Notes: generated from the sequence alone by a model not told the origin. Counted from the stretch's first letter, positions 21,404 through 30,173 are shown. The stretch: DNA of 64,000 nucleotides from Flavobacterium sp. PMTSA4 (GCF_032098525.1 NZ_CP134890.1:1736001-1800000); one strand, 5' to 3'. Made by a program: numbers and translations.

Positions 21404-23151
21404 ATAATTTAGGTGTAACAATTGGAGTAGTAAAAAAAGAAACGTCAAACGGTGGCGGTTCTTTGCCGTTAGGTAAAATTCAGCTTGTGGATGCTACGCA
21501 ACAAAAGTTTTCTGACTTGGCTGGAGCATTGACTTATTTAGCTTTATTTACGGCAGTTATACCAACTGAAACCAGTTATTCAAACAATACTTTTTATTTC
21601 ACATTACCGCAAGACACAACACTAACATTAATTGACGGTTTTTGCGGTAAACCAACCGATGCCGAACATTTACAATTTATTGATGAACTTGGTCTTGTTA
21701 TTGGATTTCAAAAACAATCTTTTGAAGCTAACGACCAAAACAACGTTTTTGGTGGCGGAATATTATTTAAAGAGTTAAGTTTTTCGGAATCAACTGGAAA
21801 CAACACTTTTGGTAATAACAACTATTTTTCAGAAGAAAGTTTCAAAGAAGCTACTGGAAACAACACTTTCGGAAACACAAATACTTTTGAAAACTTATGT
21901 TTTAGCAATGCAAGTGGAAACAACACTTTTGGTATTACTACCGTTTGTGGTGAAAATTGTTTCATTGTTTACAAAGGAAATTTAGTTTTTGGTTCTTATG
22001 GTTCTTATGGATATAACTCTTTTTATCTTACAGAAGGAAATAATATTTTTGGAACTGATAGTTTTTTTGATGTTTTTACTTTAAATAGTTCAAAAGCTAA
22101 CAATACCTTTGGTAATGATTGTTTTTTTGAAGCGAACGCTTTGTATGGAGTTACTGGTAAAAATACTTTTGGAAACAATTGTACTTTTGGGAATCTAACA
22201 TTTAGGTTTGCTACTGGTACTATTGAAATTGGTAGCAATTGTACGTTTGAAAATCAAGTTTTTGAAGGCATAAATATTGATAAATTAACCATTGGAAATA
22301 CACAAGTTTTCGGAACGGAATGTTTTAAAAATGCCGTTGTTTTTGATGCTCTTTTTGGCGAAAATTCAACGTTTGGCGATAATTCATTTTTAAACTACAA
22401 CTCACAAAAAACAATATTTAAGCAAAATAATAGTTTTGACGTTCAATGTTTTGAAAGCAGTAGCGCAAATTTAACTTTTTTAAGTAATTGCAATTTTGAG
22501 GAAAATTGCTTCAATTCAGCACAAGGAAACAACACTTTTGGGGATTATATAAGTTTTGGTATTTATAACTTTTCATCTGCATTAAGTAATAATAATTTCG
22601 GAAACGGCAACATATTTCAAGACAATTGTTTTGAATCGGTTACTATCGGTAACTATATTTTTGGCTCAAATTGTACGTTTGGAAATGAAACATTCCTTAA
22701 TTGTTTAGAAAACGTGACTATTAAATGCGATGATTTTTGTTCGTTCGGAAACAATAGTTTTATAAATTCACAAGCAAATACTACTTTCAAAGAAGTTGCT
22801 TTTGGTGGTTCTTGTTTTCTTGCTTCAAGTGGCAACAATTCGTTTGGTAAATTAACTGTTGGCGATTCGTTTTTGCAAGGTTCATCACCTAGAGAAAAAA
22901 ATCAAGTTTACTGGATTTATGATTGTGGTGTTGATTTTTGTGTTGATTATGGTGGTCGTTTTGATATTTTAGGCAAACTTGGAACTCTTGCAACCGCAAC
23001 TTTACCAGCCAATATATTTACAACTTCTGAAATTGTTTCAATTCATTATCCAAATGTTTTATTATTCAATAATCTTGGTGGAATGGATGGCGACTTATCA
23101 AACATACAAACCAATTCAACTAACCCTAACAGTATTTTAGTAGTCGATTAA
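21400..23151 (+). CDS. 20-residue-repeat solenoid, candidate receptor-binding spike
   Basis: 583 aa. After about 112 N-terminal residues, 20-residue repeats follow with consensus GNNTFGNNxxFxxxxFxxxx (for example units starting GNNTFGNNNYF, GNNTFGNTNTF, GKNTFGNNCTF), continuing with decay to about residue 500. The C-terminal 80 residues are a separate beta domain. One turn of 20 residues is typical of a beta-solenoid, as in phage spikes. Many Cys occur at equivalent positions. As the largest surface-type protein of the late operon, it is the likely host-recognition protein. Family not recognised. Confidence 0.62.
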   Translation: MNNLGVTIGVVKKETSNGGGSLPLGKIQLVDATQQKFSDLAGALTYLALFTAVIPTETSYSNNTFYFTLPQDTTLTLIDGFCGKPTDAEHLQFIDELGLVIGFQKQSFEANDQNNVFGGGILFKELSFSESTGNNTFGNNNYFSEESFKEATGNNTFGNTNTFENLCFSNASGNNTFGITTVCGENCFIVYKGNLVFGSYGSYGYNSFYLTEGNNIFGTDSFFDVFTLNSSKANNTFGNDCFFEANALYGVTGKNTFGNNCTFGNLTFRFATGTIEIGSNCTFENQVFEGINIDKLTIGNTQVFGTECFKNAVVFDALFGENSTFGDNSFLNYNSQKTIFKQNNSFDVQCFESSSANLTFLSNCNFEENCFNSAQGNNTFGDYISFGIYNFSSALSNNNFGNGNIFQDNCFESVTIGNYIFGSNCTFGNETFLNCLENVTIKCDDFCSFGNNSFINSQANTTFKEVAFGGSCFLASSGNNSFGKLTVGDSFLQGSSPREKNQVYWIYDCGVDFCVDYGGRFDILGKLGTLATATLPANIFTTSEIVSIHYPNVLLFNNLGGMDGDLSNIQTNSTNPNSILVVD

Positions 23152-23153
23152 AA

Positions 23154-23501
23154 ATGAAAACGATAAAAAAAATATACGCTTATTTCATTGCTCAACGTTG
23201 GCATTTACACAGCATTGCTTTACCTATTGGTTTTGTATGGTCGTTCTTAATGAACTATTGCAATTTTATGCATTTAAAAGAAGCCTATTTCGAGGGCAAA
23301 ATAGGTACGGAGCATTATTTTCAAACTATTTTAACCGTAATAATTGGTTATGGTTTTTCGTGGTTATTTGAAGTATGGCAAGCGCACCAATTTCAAGTAA
23401 ATCTAACTTGGAAAGAATGGCAAAAAAATAGCGTACCCGATATTCTTTTTACTGGTTCGGTTTTCATAATTGGACACTTAATTTATATAGCAATTTTTTA
23501 A
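23154..23501 (+). CDS. three-segment membrane protein, holin candidate
   Basis: 115 aa with three predicted membrane segments (about 17-37, 57-75 and 95-113) and short polar ends. It lies between the spike and a spanin-like gene, the place of a holin. No family recognised; an inner-membrane virion protein is the alternative. Confidence 0.5.
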   Translation: MKTIKKIYAYFIAQRWHLHSIALPIGFVWSFLMNYCNFMHLKEAYFEGKIGTEHYFQTILTVIIGYGFSWLFEVWQAHQFQVNLTWKEWQKNSVPDILFTGSVFIIGHLIYIAIF

Positions 23502-23522
23502 TTTATACACGCCTTTAATTTT

Positions 23523-23843
23523 ATGAACGTAGAAACAATTATTACCATAGTAACAAGTAGTGGAGTTACTGGAATTATAACATTCATTTTTACTATTCGT
23601 TACCAACGCAACCAAGAAAAAGGAAAAGGAATACAAGAACTTGCTAAAGGGAAACAAGAAGATATAAACGCCATTGCTGGTATTGATAATATCTATACTC
23701 GAATGGTAGAACAAGTTAATAAGCGTATGGATGAAATTGAAGAAAAAAACAAAATAATTGAATCAGAAAACAAAGAAATAAAAAAGAAACTTCAACAATA
23801 TATCGACCAATGCTCAATTTGTGAAAATAATAAAATAAAGTAA
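23523..23843 (+). CDS. small membrane protein with coiled coil, lysis region
   Basis: 106 aa. An N-terminal membrane segment (about 6-24) is followed by a long charged coiled coil (MDEIEEKNKIIESENKEIKK) and a C-terminal CSIC motif. Shape fits a phage i-spanin or a small holin-like protein. Its last base is the first base of the next start (TAATG). Confidence 0.52.
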   Translation: MNVETIITIVTSSGVTGIITFIFTIRYQRNQEKGKGIQELAKGKQEDINAIAGIDNIYTRMVEQVNKRMDEIEEKNKIIESENKEIKKKLQQYIDQCSICENNKIK

Positions 23844-24388
23844 TGAAACTTAAATATAAATTCTTAATCGTTTGGTTTTTATTTCTAGCAATTTTGCTAG
23901 TGTTTTCTTGTGGTCCTAAAAAAACAGTAGTTGAAACTAAAAACACCACTACCAACACCACCAACTCAAGCAATGACACAACGACTACAAAAGTTACAAA
24001 ACGTCCAGAACTAGAATTACAAGTTGACAAACCAATCCCAGATATTAAAACAGGAGTTTCTAAAAATTGCGATAGCATTTGCAACCAGGAGAAAGAAAAA
24101 ATATTTGAATCGCTTAACGGCAAATTAAAGCAAGGTAAAAACGAAATTAGTTTTTATTATAATAAATATACAAAAACGTTAACCGCTTACTCAAAGCTGC
24201 AAGAAGCCTACGACAGCATAGTAATTTCAAAAAGCAAAAAAGACGTTAGCACCAAAACAACCATTGAAACAATAAAACCAGTATTGATAGAAAAACCATT
24301 AACACAAGAGCAAAAATTCAACCTTTGGGTTGGTCGTTTGTTTTGGCTTTTTTTACTAATATTTATCATTTGGAAAATCAAAAAATAA
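23843..24388 (+). CDS. lipoprotein with C-terminal membrane segment, unimolecular spanin candidate
   Basis: 181 aa. An N-terminal lipoprotein signal ends at LVFSC (Cys23). A polar, Thr-rich linker and a helical or coiled middle follow, then a C-terminal membrane segment (RLFWLFLLIFIIWKIKK). A lipid anchor for the outer membrane plus a C-terminal inner-membrane helix is the plan of u-spanins such as T1 gp11, which disrupt the outer membrane at the end of lysis. No sequence similarity claimed. Its place after holin-like genes supports it. Confidence 0.55.
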   Translation: MKLKYKFLIVWFLFLAILLVFSCGPKKTVVETKNTTTNTTNSSNDTTTTKVTKRPELELQVDKPIPDIKTGVSKNCDSICNQEKEKIFESLNGKLKQGKNEISFYYNKYTKTLTAYSKLQEAYDSIVISKSKKDVSTKTTIETIKPVLIEKPLTQEQKFNLWVGRLFWLFLLIFIIWKIKK

Positions 24389-24391
24389 TAT

Positions 24392-24407
24392 AACCATTAA
24401 AAAACCA
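24392..24407 (+). promoter_or_regulatory. leader motif AACCATTAAAAAACCA
   Basis: Exact copy of the recurrent motif, 5 bp before the ATG at 24413. Confidence 0.6.
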
Positions 24408-24412
24408 ATATT

Positions 24413-24955
24413 ATGAATACAACAACTAAAGTAATTGTAGGAGCAGCAGCAGTTTTCGGAATAGCAACCTACTTAAAAAAGAAAAAAAACCAAGAAGCAG
24501 CAACCCCAAGTTATTCAGATGCGGGAACTACATTGCCACAACAAACCTACGAAGGAAAATTAGTTGTAAAAGACAACGGAAATTGGTTTGTAGTTTTAAA
24601 CGGTCAGCGTTGGTACACAGCAAACGTACAGGCTATTGTTGATTTTCAAAACAAATATCCTGGAAACGAAACTCCAATTGAAGGATTAACAGAAGAACAA
24701 TTGGCAGCTTATCCAATAAGCGGACATATCTACGAAAATTTAGAGTTAAGACCTTTCAATTCAACAAGAAGATTAGGCGAACCAACTAGACAAATTCCAG
24801 TTTGTGTTAGAACTAATCCAGACGGAAGCACAACGACTTACAGTCAACAAGGCGGCGACAGACCATGCCCATACGGAGGTAAAGTTCAAATGCCTAGAAC
24901 TTTGGTAAGTAATAGTTTTACAGGCTTAGGAAATCCTATGTTTTTAGGCATCTAA
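24413..24955 (+). CDS. membrane-anchored virion candidate
   Basis: 180 aa. An N-terminal membrane segment (VIVGAAAVFGIATYL) with KKKK after it, a small folded domain (LVVKDNGNWFVVLNGQRWY) and a C-terminus ending TGLGNPMFLGI. The heptapeptide TGLGNPM occurs also in the 553-aa transglutaminase-like protein. No family recognised. The leader motif supports the start. Confidence 0.55.
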   Translation: MNTTTKVIVGAAAVFGIATYLKKKKNQEAATPSYSDAGTTLPQQTYEGKLVVKDNGNWFVVLNGQRWYTANVQAIVDFQNKYPGNETPIEGLTEEQLAAYPISGHIYENLELRPFNSTRRLGEPTRQIPVCVRTNPDGSTTTYSQQGGDRPCPYGGKVQMPRTLVSNSFTGLGNPMFLGI

Positions 24956-24971
24956 AAAACACAAACAAACC

Positions 24972-25535
24972 ATGAAATCAAATAACACATATTTATATGC
25001 AGGATTGGGTTTGTTAACCATTATCGGTGTTGTTTCTCTTTCAAGAAAGAAGGCAGAAACAACTACCGATATACCTTTTAACGAAAACCCAACAACGCCT
25101 TTACCAATTGTTTTAGACGAAAACAAATTGCTAAAAAAAGGAAGTACAGGACCAGAAGTCCAAAAACTTCAAGAAATGTTAAACGTTGGTGCTGACGGTG
25201 TTTTTGGTTCAATTACTGAAGCTGCATTGTATAGACAAAAAGCGGTTAAACAAACTACGTTAAAACAGTTTGTAGCGTTACCAAATGCCAACCCCGACAG
25301 AATACCAAGCGGATCAAGAGTAATGATAAACAACCCAAACGGTTCAAATCTTTACATTGCTCAACAAAATGCCGACAAACTTTGGTACAAAACGAATGAT
25401 GTTTTTTTACACATGAATTTTGGACGTGAAGCAGGAGTAGTAAGATCATCAACTCAATTAGGCGATTGGTACTTAGTTTTATACGGTAACTATAAAATGA
25501 TTTTCGTAAAAGCAACTGACGTGAAAAAAATATAA
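24972..25535 (+). CDS. peptidoglycan-binding protein (PG_binding_1), membrane-anchored
   Basis: 187 aa. An N-terminal membrane segment (YLYAGLGLLTIIGVVSL) is followed by a PG_binding_1 domain at about residues 55-92 (KKGSTGPEVQKLQEMLN; GADGVFGSITEAAL). The C-terminal 90 residues are beta-rich and may form an SH3-like fold (GDWYLVLYGNYKMIFVKA). It binds the cell wall and could hold a virion or a lysis complex at peptidoglycan. Domain call is firm. Confidence 0.78.
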   Translation: MKSNNTYLYAGLGLLTIIGVVSLSRKKAETTTDIPFNENPTTPLPIVLDENKLLKKGSTGPEVQKLQEMLNVGADGVFGSITEAALYRQKAVKQTTLKQFVALPNANPDRIPSGSRVMINNPNGSNLYIAQQNADKLWYKTNDVFLHMNFGREAGVVRSSTQLGDWYLVLYGNYKMIFVKATDVKKI

Positions 25536-25538
25536 ATT

Positions 25539-26015
25539 ATGGCAAATGATATGTTAAAGCTAATAGGTGTTATTGCGGGAGCAACAACACTTTTTGCGTT
25601 TAAGAAAAAACGTGATTATACCGAAGTAATTGAAAAAATGACTATTGATCTTCATAGTGTTTCAAACTTGCGATATAAAGGCGGAATACTCTTTATGAAC
25701 GTTTCAATTTCGTTTCATAACAACACTAATATTGATTTTGATATTTATACTGTTGGCATGATTTCACTACGTAAAATAAGATTGTTTTACAAAGGAAATT
25801 TAATAGGCGAAGCCGAAAGCAACCTAACAGAATTTTCGTTACCCGCAAAAAGTAATGTTGTTGTGCAAAACATTGAAACAAAATTATTACTTTTGAATAT
25901 AATAGATCAGTTTCTAAACAACGGAATCGACGGAAATTTAGAGAATTACCAACTTCAAATTGAAGTCGAAGCATTAGGCAAAACCTATACCATTGACCAA
26001 GAACTAGCCTATTAA
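25539..26015 (+). CDS. LEA14/WHy-like beta-sandwich protein, membrane-anchored
   Basis: 158 aa. An N-terminal hydrophobic segment (LIGVIAGATTLFAF) followed by KKKR, then a beta sandwich like LEA type-2 proteins: LRYKGGILFMNVSISFHNNT...IDFDIY and a later IRLFYKGNLIGEA. The domain is found in Bacteroidota exported proteins and some phages; function unknown. It is followed after 20 bp by the polyvalent protein gene. Confidence 0.58.
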   Translation: MANDMLKLIGVIAGATTLFAFKKKRDYTEVIEKMTIDLHSVSNLRYKGGILFMNVSISFHNNTNIDFDIYTVGMISLRKIRLFYKGNLIGEAESNLTEFSLPAKSNVVVQNIETKLLLLNIIDQFLNNGIDGNLENYQLQIEVEALGKTYTIDQELAY

Positions 26016-26029
26016 ACCATTAAAGACCA
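26014..26029 (+). promoter_or_regulatory. leader motif (AAACCATTAAAGACCA)
   Basis: Near-exact copy of the recurrent motif, 6 bp before the ATG at 26036. Confidence 0.55.
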
Positions 26030-26035
26030 ATTTTT

Positions 26036-29000
26036 ATGCCAGTTACAAAAACCTTCAACCGTTTAGGCGGTAAGTCTTTTTCTCGTTCAGAAATCACAAA
26101 ACTAAGCACTCAAGCGTTTGACGAGCAAAATTTCGTTGTACACGAAAAAATATCTAAACTTCTTAATGATAACCCAGACACAGAAATTTTTGAGTTTGAG
26201 GAAAACGCCGTTACCAAATTACCAGAATCATTGGACCGTTTAAGCGGCTTAGAGTTTAAAAAAGAAGGCAAAGACTTTGTATATTACTTAGACGGACAAA
26301 AAGCCGCCACAGTAAACCCAAAAGGCGTAATAACCTGGCATAAAAAAGGTATTGGACAAACAGGACGTAGAAAAATTAGAAAAAAAGCGCACAGCCTAGA
26401 TCAAGATATTTTAAGCGGTTTAGAATTTATTGAAAACGATGCAGATTTTGACCAATTAGGCAAAGCCGTTTCTCCTAATGATGTTTACCAAATGATTACC
26501 GATAAAATGCTGCTAATGATCAAAGAAGCAACAGGAAGCGGTTACGTTCAAAAATGGAAAGCAAAACAATACGGCACAGGCTATACTATTCCTTTCAATT
26601 GGGAAACAAAAAAACGTTACAGAGGCGTAAATGTATTTTTACTAGCAGGTTTTGAACCTTTAGAAAATCCTTATTTTCTAACGTTTAAACAAATTGAATC
26701 CAACAAAGGAAAATTAAAAAAAGGATCAAAAGGTTTTCCAGTAGTTTATTTTACATACTTGTATAAAGTTGAAGATAAAAAGAAAAACATTGATTTTGGC
26801 ACGTATGACAAAGAAAAAGCCATTAAGTATGCAATTGAAATAGGCAAAACCGAAAAGGACGTAAAAAGAATACCAATTTTAAAATATTACAATGTTTTCA
26901 ACGGAAAAGACGTTGAAAATATAGATTTTGATTTAAAAAACTTCAAAATAGGTTTTATCGAAAATGAATTACCTGCATCCGAAGAAAAACGCTTACCTAT
27001 TGCCGATGCAATAGTAGAAAATTATCCTAGTCCTGCTCCAAAATTAAAACACGGCGGCGACAGGGCTTTTTATTCTCCTGGTCAAGATTTAATTCAAATG
27101 CCGCATTTAGTAGATTTTGAAACCTCACAAGATTATTACAGAACGTTGTTTCACGAACTTTCACACTCAACAGGAAATTTCCACAGGCTAAACCGTGATT
27201 TTTCGGGAAGTTTCGGAAGTAAACCTTATGCCTTTGAGGAATTAGTGGCAGAATGGGGAGCAACTTTTTTAAGTGCTGAAGCAGGTATAATTTGGCACAC
27301 CAATAAAAACCATGCAGAATATTTAAAAAATTGGAACAATGCCCTAGTTCACTTGAAAGAAGATAACAAATTTATTATGAAGGCTTGTACAAAAGCGCAG
27401 GAATTGTGCGACTATGTTTTGCAGTTTAATAATGAAGGCGAACCAAAATATTTGAATGATATAAAAAAACAAGTTGAAGCCAAAAAGCCAACACCAACAA
27501 AAAAACCAACGCCAACAAAAAGTAAAATTGTTGGTTATATGTTGTTAGACAGTTTGTCTGGCGAATTAGCAGCTTCTAAAAAAACAATTGCTGAATTGAA
27601 AGCTGTTTACAATTCATTGGAGCAAAACGAAATTGGAAAAGATTTAGAAATTTTTGTTTATGAAATAGTTGTAAAAAACGGAAAAAACACTCAAGGAAAA
27701 AGAGTAATAGTTGATTGGAAAAAACCAGTTGAAGCTAAAAAGCCAACACCACGTAAAAAAAAAGTAACGCCAACAAAAGCAATTAAATTAACGCCTTCTC
27801 AAAGAAAAAGATACGACAAGGAATTAGCCTCTGACAATTGGAAAAAATACAGCAAAACGTATAATAAAAAGCCAAAAAACGTAATAAAAAAAACTAAAAG
27901 CGTAACTAAAACCAATACTACCGTTAAAACAATTGCTTTATCCAAAATTACACTTGATCCTGGACGTTTTCAAAACAGAACAAAATTAAACCAGGCTATT
28001 GTAAAAAACATCGTTGAAAACTTCAACGAAACAGAACTCGATCCGTTAATTGTGTGGATTGATCCTAAGAACAAAAAAACCTATCTTCTAGCAGGACATC
28101 ATAGACACGAAGGATTGAAAACTTTGAAAAAGAAAACCGCACCAATCAAGTATTTTGAAGGAACGGAATCCATGGCCATGGAATTTGCAAAAGTAAAAAG
28201 CAACTCGAATAGAAGTTTAGAAACTCCTATTGAACGAGCAAAAATTTACCGTGAATTAAAAGGCAAAAAATCAAAGTCAGAAATTGAAGCATTAGCCAAA
28301 AAAACCGAAGGCAAAAACGCTAATTATATTCTAAACCTGGCAGCGTTGAACCCAAAAGGTATAACACTTGAAGCCGTTGAAAAATTAACCGAAAACAGCG
28401 ACAAGCAAAACGCCTCAATTATTGAACGTATTGCAGACTGGATAGGCGAAGCACGTAAAAAATATGTTGCATTAACCAACGCACATGAAAACGAAATGTA
28501 CAATTTCTTGATCAATGCAGAAGATAGTAAGCGCATAAGAACAAAAGCCGATTTTCTACAAAAAATCTACGCCATTGCGGGTGGTTTTGATTTTGATGCA
28601 AGTAACAGCTTGAATTTAAAAAGGATAAAATATGTAAGCGAAGGCGAAACAACATATAACAAAGAGTACCAGGAACTAAAAGACAAGTTAACCGAACTTC
28701 ATAACCAATACAAAAGGTTGCAAGATAGATTAACCAATGTTTCTGATCCAGAATATATTTCTCCTTTTGAGGAAACCACATATAAAAATGCTATCAAAAA
28801 ACAGTTTTCAATAAAAGGCGAAATTGCGCATTTCCATAAAAAGCAAATAGAACTCGAGCAAAACAAAGCTAATTATATCAAAGGCGGAAACAATCAAATT
28901 GGACTATTTGGACCAGAAAAGGACCAACTAAACGGCGGCATTTCTGATGTTATGGTAGGTGTTGCAACTGGTGTAACAGCTTCAGTAATTACCAATAAAA

Positions 29001-29713
29001 TTATTCATCCAAAAAAACCAGAAACAGCAGCTAAAACTAATAAATTAATGGCGATGCAGTTTGACAGTTTAGAAATGGACGAAGGTTGGCAGGAACTAAT
29101 GCAAAACCCTGCGGCAAACATGAAAATTGCTATTTGGGGTGCGCCTAAAAATGGTAAAACGTCAGCAGCTTTACAAATGGCAGATTATTTAACCAAGTTT
29201 GGTAAAGTACTCTACAATTTTGCCGATCAAGGTTTTAATAAGTCAACACAAGATTTATGGATCAATAGCGGTTTGTCAGACAATGCAGCAGCAGAACCAA
29301 GCGACATCGATAATTTAGCCGATTTAGAAAAAGAAATAAAAACAGGCAAGTATAAGTTTGTTTTTATTGACATGATCAGCGATTACATACGTAAAGAAAA
29401 AATTAAACCCGAAGATTTCAAAGAAAAATTCATCAAGCAGTTTCCAAATGTTTCATTCATCCTAATTTTTGAAGTTACCAAAGGCGGAAACTTTAAAGGC
29501 GATCAAGGTTGGACACATTTAGTAGATGCAATTATGACAGTAGAAGATTTCCTTATTGAAAATCGAGGTCGTTATGGAGCAGGAGAAAAAATAGTTTGGG
29601 AAGAAGGCTTTAAAAGATACAATCCAAAGCGTTACCAGGAATGGTTAGAAGCCAACGCTGAAAATGTAGATTTTGAAGAAATAGAATTTACTGAAGAAAT
29701 AGAGAAAATTTAA
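26036..29713 (+). CDS. polyvalent protein: ArdC-like zincin, ParB-like domain, RecA-like ATPase
   Basis: 1225 aa. Residues about 148-245 match the ArdC N-terminal DNA-binding domain (GTGYTIPFNW; GFPVVYFTYLYKV). A zincin-like protease domain follows with HELSH at 373-377 and a distal Glu in YAFEELVAEWGA (about 401). About 628-760 is a ParB/Srx-like domain (SKITLDPGRFQNR; LLAGHHRHEG). A coiled-coil segment follows, then a P-loop ATPase with Walker A GAPKNGKTS (about 1034-1042) and Walker B KFVFIDM (about 1107). ArdC proteins act against host restriction. Polyvalent proteins of phages and conjugative elements are thought to enter the host with the DNA; the place in the late operon fits a virion-carried protein. 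The ATPase is the only one in the element and could also serve DNA packaging. Confidence 0.82.
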   Translation: MPVTKTFNRLGGKSFSRSEITKLSTQAFDEQNFVVHEKISKLLNDNPDTEIFEFEENAVTKLPESLDRLSGLEFKKEGKDFVYYLDGQKAATVNPKGVITWHKKGIGQTGRRKIRKKAHSLDQDILSGLEFIENDADFDQLGKAVSPNDVYQMITDKMLLMIKEATGSGYVQKWKAKQYGTGYTIPFNWETKKRYRGVNVFLLAGFEPLENPYFLTFKQIESNKGKLKKGSKGFPVVYFTYLYKVEDKKKNIDFGTYDKEKAIKYAIEIGKTEKDVKRIPILKYYNVFNGKDVENIDFDLKNFKIGFIENELPASEEKRLPIADAIVENYPSPAPKLKHGGDRAFYSPGQDLIQMPHLVDFETSQDYYRTLFHELSHSTGNFHRLNRDFSGSFGSKPYAFEELVAEWGATFLSAEAGIIWHTNKNHAEYLKNWNNALVHLKEDNKFIMKACTKAQELCDYVLQFNNEGEPKYLNDIKKQVEAKKPTPTKKPTPTKSKIVGYMLLDSLSGELAASKKTIAELKAVYNSLEQNEIGKDLEIFVYEIVVKNGKNTQGKRVIVDWKKPVEAKKPTPRKKKVTPTKAIKLTPSQRKRYDKELASDNWKKYSKTYNKKPKNVIKKTKSVTKTNTTVKTIALSKITLDPGRFQNRTKLNQAIVKNIVENFNETELDPLIVWIDPKNKKTYLLAGHHRHEGLKTLKKKTAPIKYFEGTESMAMEFAKVKSNSNRSLETPIERAKIYRELKGKKSKSEIEALAKKTEGKNANYILNLAALNPKGITLEAVEKLTENSDKQNASIIERIADWIGEARKKYVALTNAHENEMYNFLINAEDSKRIRTKADFLQKIYAIAGGFDFDASNSLNLKRIKYVSEGETTYNKEYQELKDKLTELHNQYKRLQDRLTNVSDPEYISPFEETTYKNAIKKQFSIKGEIAHFHKKQIELEQNKANYIKGGNNQIGLFGPEKDQLNGGISDVMVGVATGVTASVITNKIIHPKKPETAAKTNKLMAMQFDSLEMDEGWQELMQNPAANMKIAIWGAPKNGKTSAALQMADYLTKFGKVLYNFADQGFNKSTQDLWINSGLSDNAAAEPSDIDNLADLEKEIKTGKYKFVFIDMISDYIRKEKIKPEDFKEKFIKQFPNVSFILIFEVTKGGNFKGDQGWTHLVDAIMTVEDFLIENRGRYGAGEKIVWEEGFKRYNPKRYQEWLEANAENVDFEEIEFTEEIEKI

Positions 29714-29714
29714 T

Positions 29715-29731
29715 AACCATTAATAAAACCA
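29715..29731 (+). promoter_or_regulatory. leader motif (AACCATTAATAAAACCA)
   Basis: Variant with one inserted base, 6 bp before the ATG at 29738. Confidence 0.5.
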
Positions 29732-29737
29732 ACAATC

Positions 29738-29983
29738 ATGGAAAAATCAGTTTACAAAGTAGTAAAAAGCAAAGTTAACAACGACGAAAAAAGAGCAATT
29801 GCTGGAGCAGTAAAAAAATTAAATTGCACCGAAGATCAGTTAACGGCAAACCACAGCAAAGGAATGTTTGTTTTTGAGTTAAAAAACTCAACAACACCAA
29901 CCGACAACACAGGCAAAGTGTGTAGATTACCAGGACACAAATTTGTGAAAGGAACGAAAGGCAAAGAGCAAGTAAAAATTTAA
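29738..29983 (+). CDS. small basic late protein
   Basis: 81 aa, basic (many Lys). A helical start (NDEKRAIAGAVKKLN) precedes a Lys/Gly-rich end. No family recognised. Own leader motif. Confidence 0.55.
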   Translation: MEKSVYKVVKSKVNNDEKRAIAGAVKKLNCTEDQLTANHSKGMFVFELKNSTTPTDNTGKVCRLPGHKFVKGTKGKEQVKI

Positions 29984-29988
29984 TCATT

Positions 29989-30004
29989 AACCATTAAAAA
30001 ACCA
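29989..30004 (+). promoter_or_regulatory. leader motif AACCATTAAAAAACCA
   Basis: Exact copy of the recurrent motif, 6 bp before the ATG at 30011. Confidence 0.6.
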
Positions 30005-30010
30005 AGCATC

Positions 30011-30169
30011 ATGGCAGAAAAAAGAGTAGCCAAAAAAACAGGATTGACTTCCTGCGGCACAAGATTAAAACCAGGTTACAAGTACAAAAAAGGCGGCGCA
30101 ATTGTAAAAGTAACTCCAAAAAAGAAAGCAGCAGCTAAAAAGAAAGCTGTTTCTAAAAAAAGAAAGTAA
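30011..30169 (+). CDS. 52-aa very basic protein, putative DNA-condensing virion protein
   Basis: Read from the sequence: MAEKRVAKKTGLTSCG, a middle with YKYKKGG, and an end made almost only of Lys, Ala and Arg (KKKAAAKKKAVSKKRK). About 40% Lys/Arg. Such tails bind nucleic acid as in histone H1 or phage core proteins. Its leader motif indicates strong translation. No homologue recognised. A weak hairpin terminator follows. Confidence 0.62.
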   Translation: MAEKRVAKKTGLTSCGTRLKPGYKYKKGGAIVKVTPKKKAAAKKKAVSKKRK

Positions 30170-30173
30170 AACC

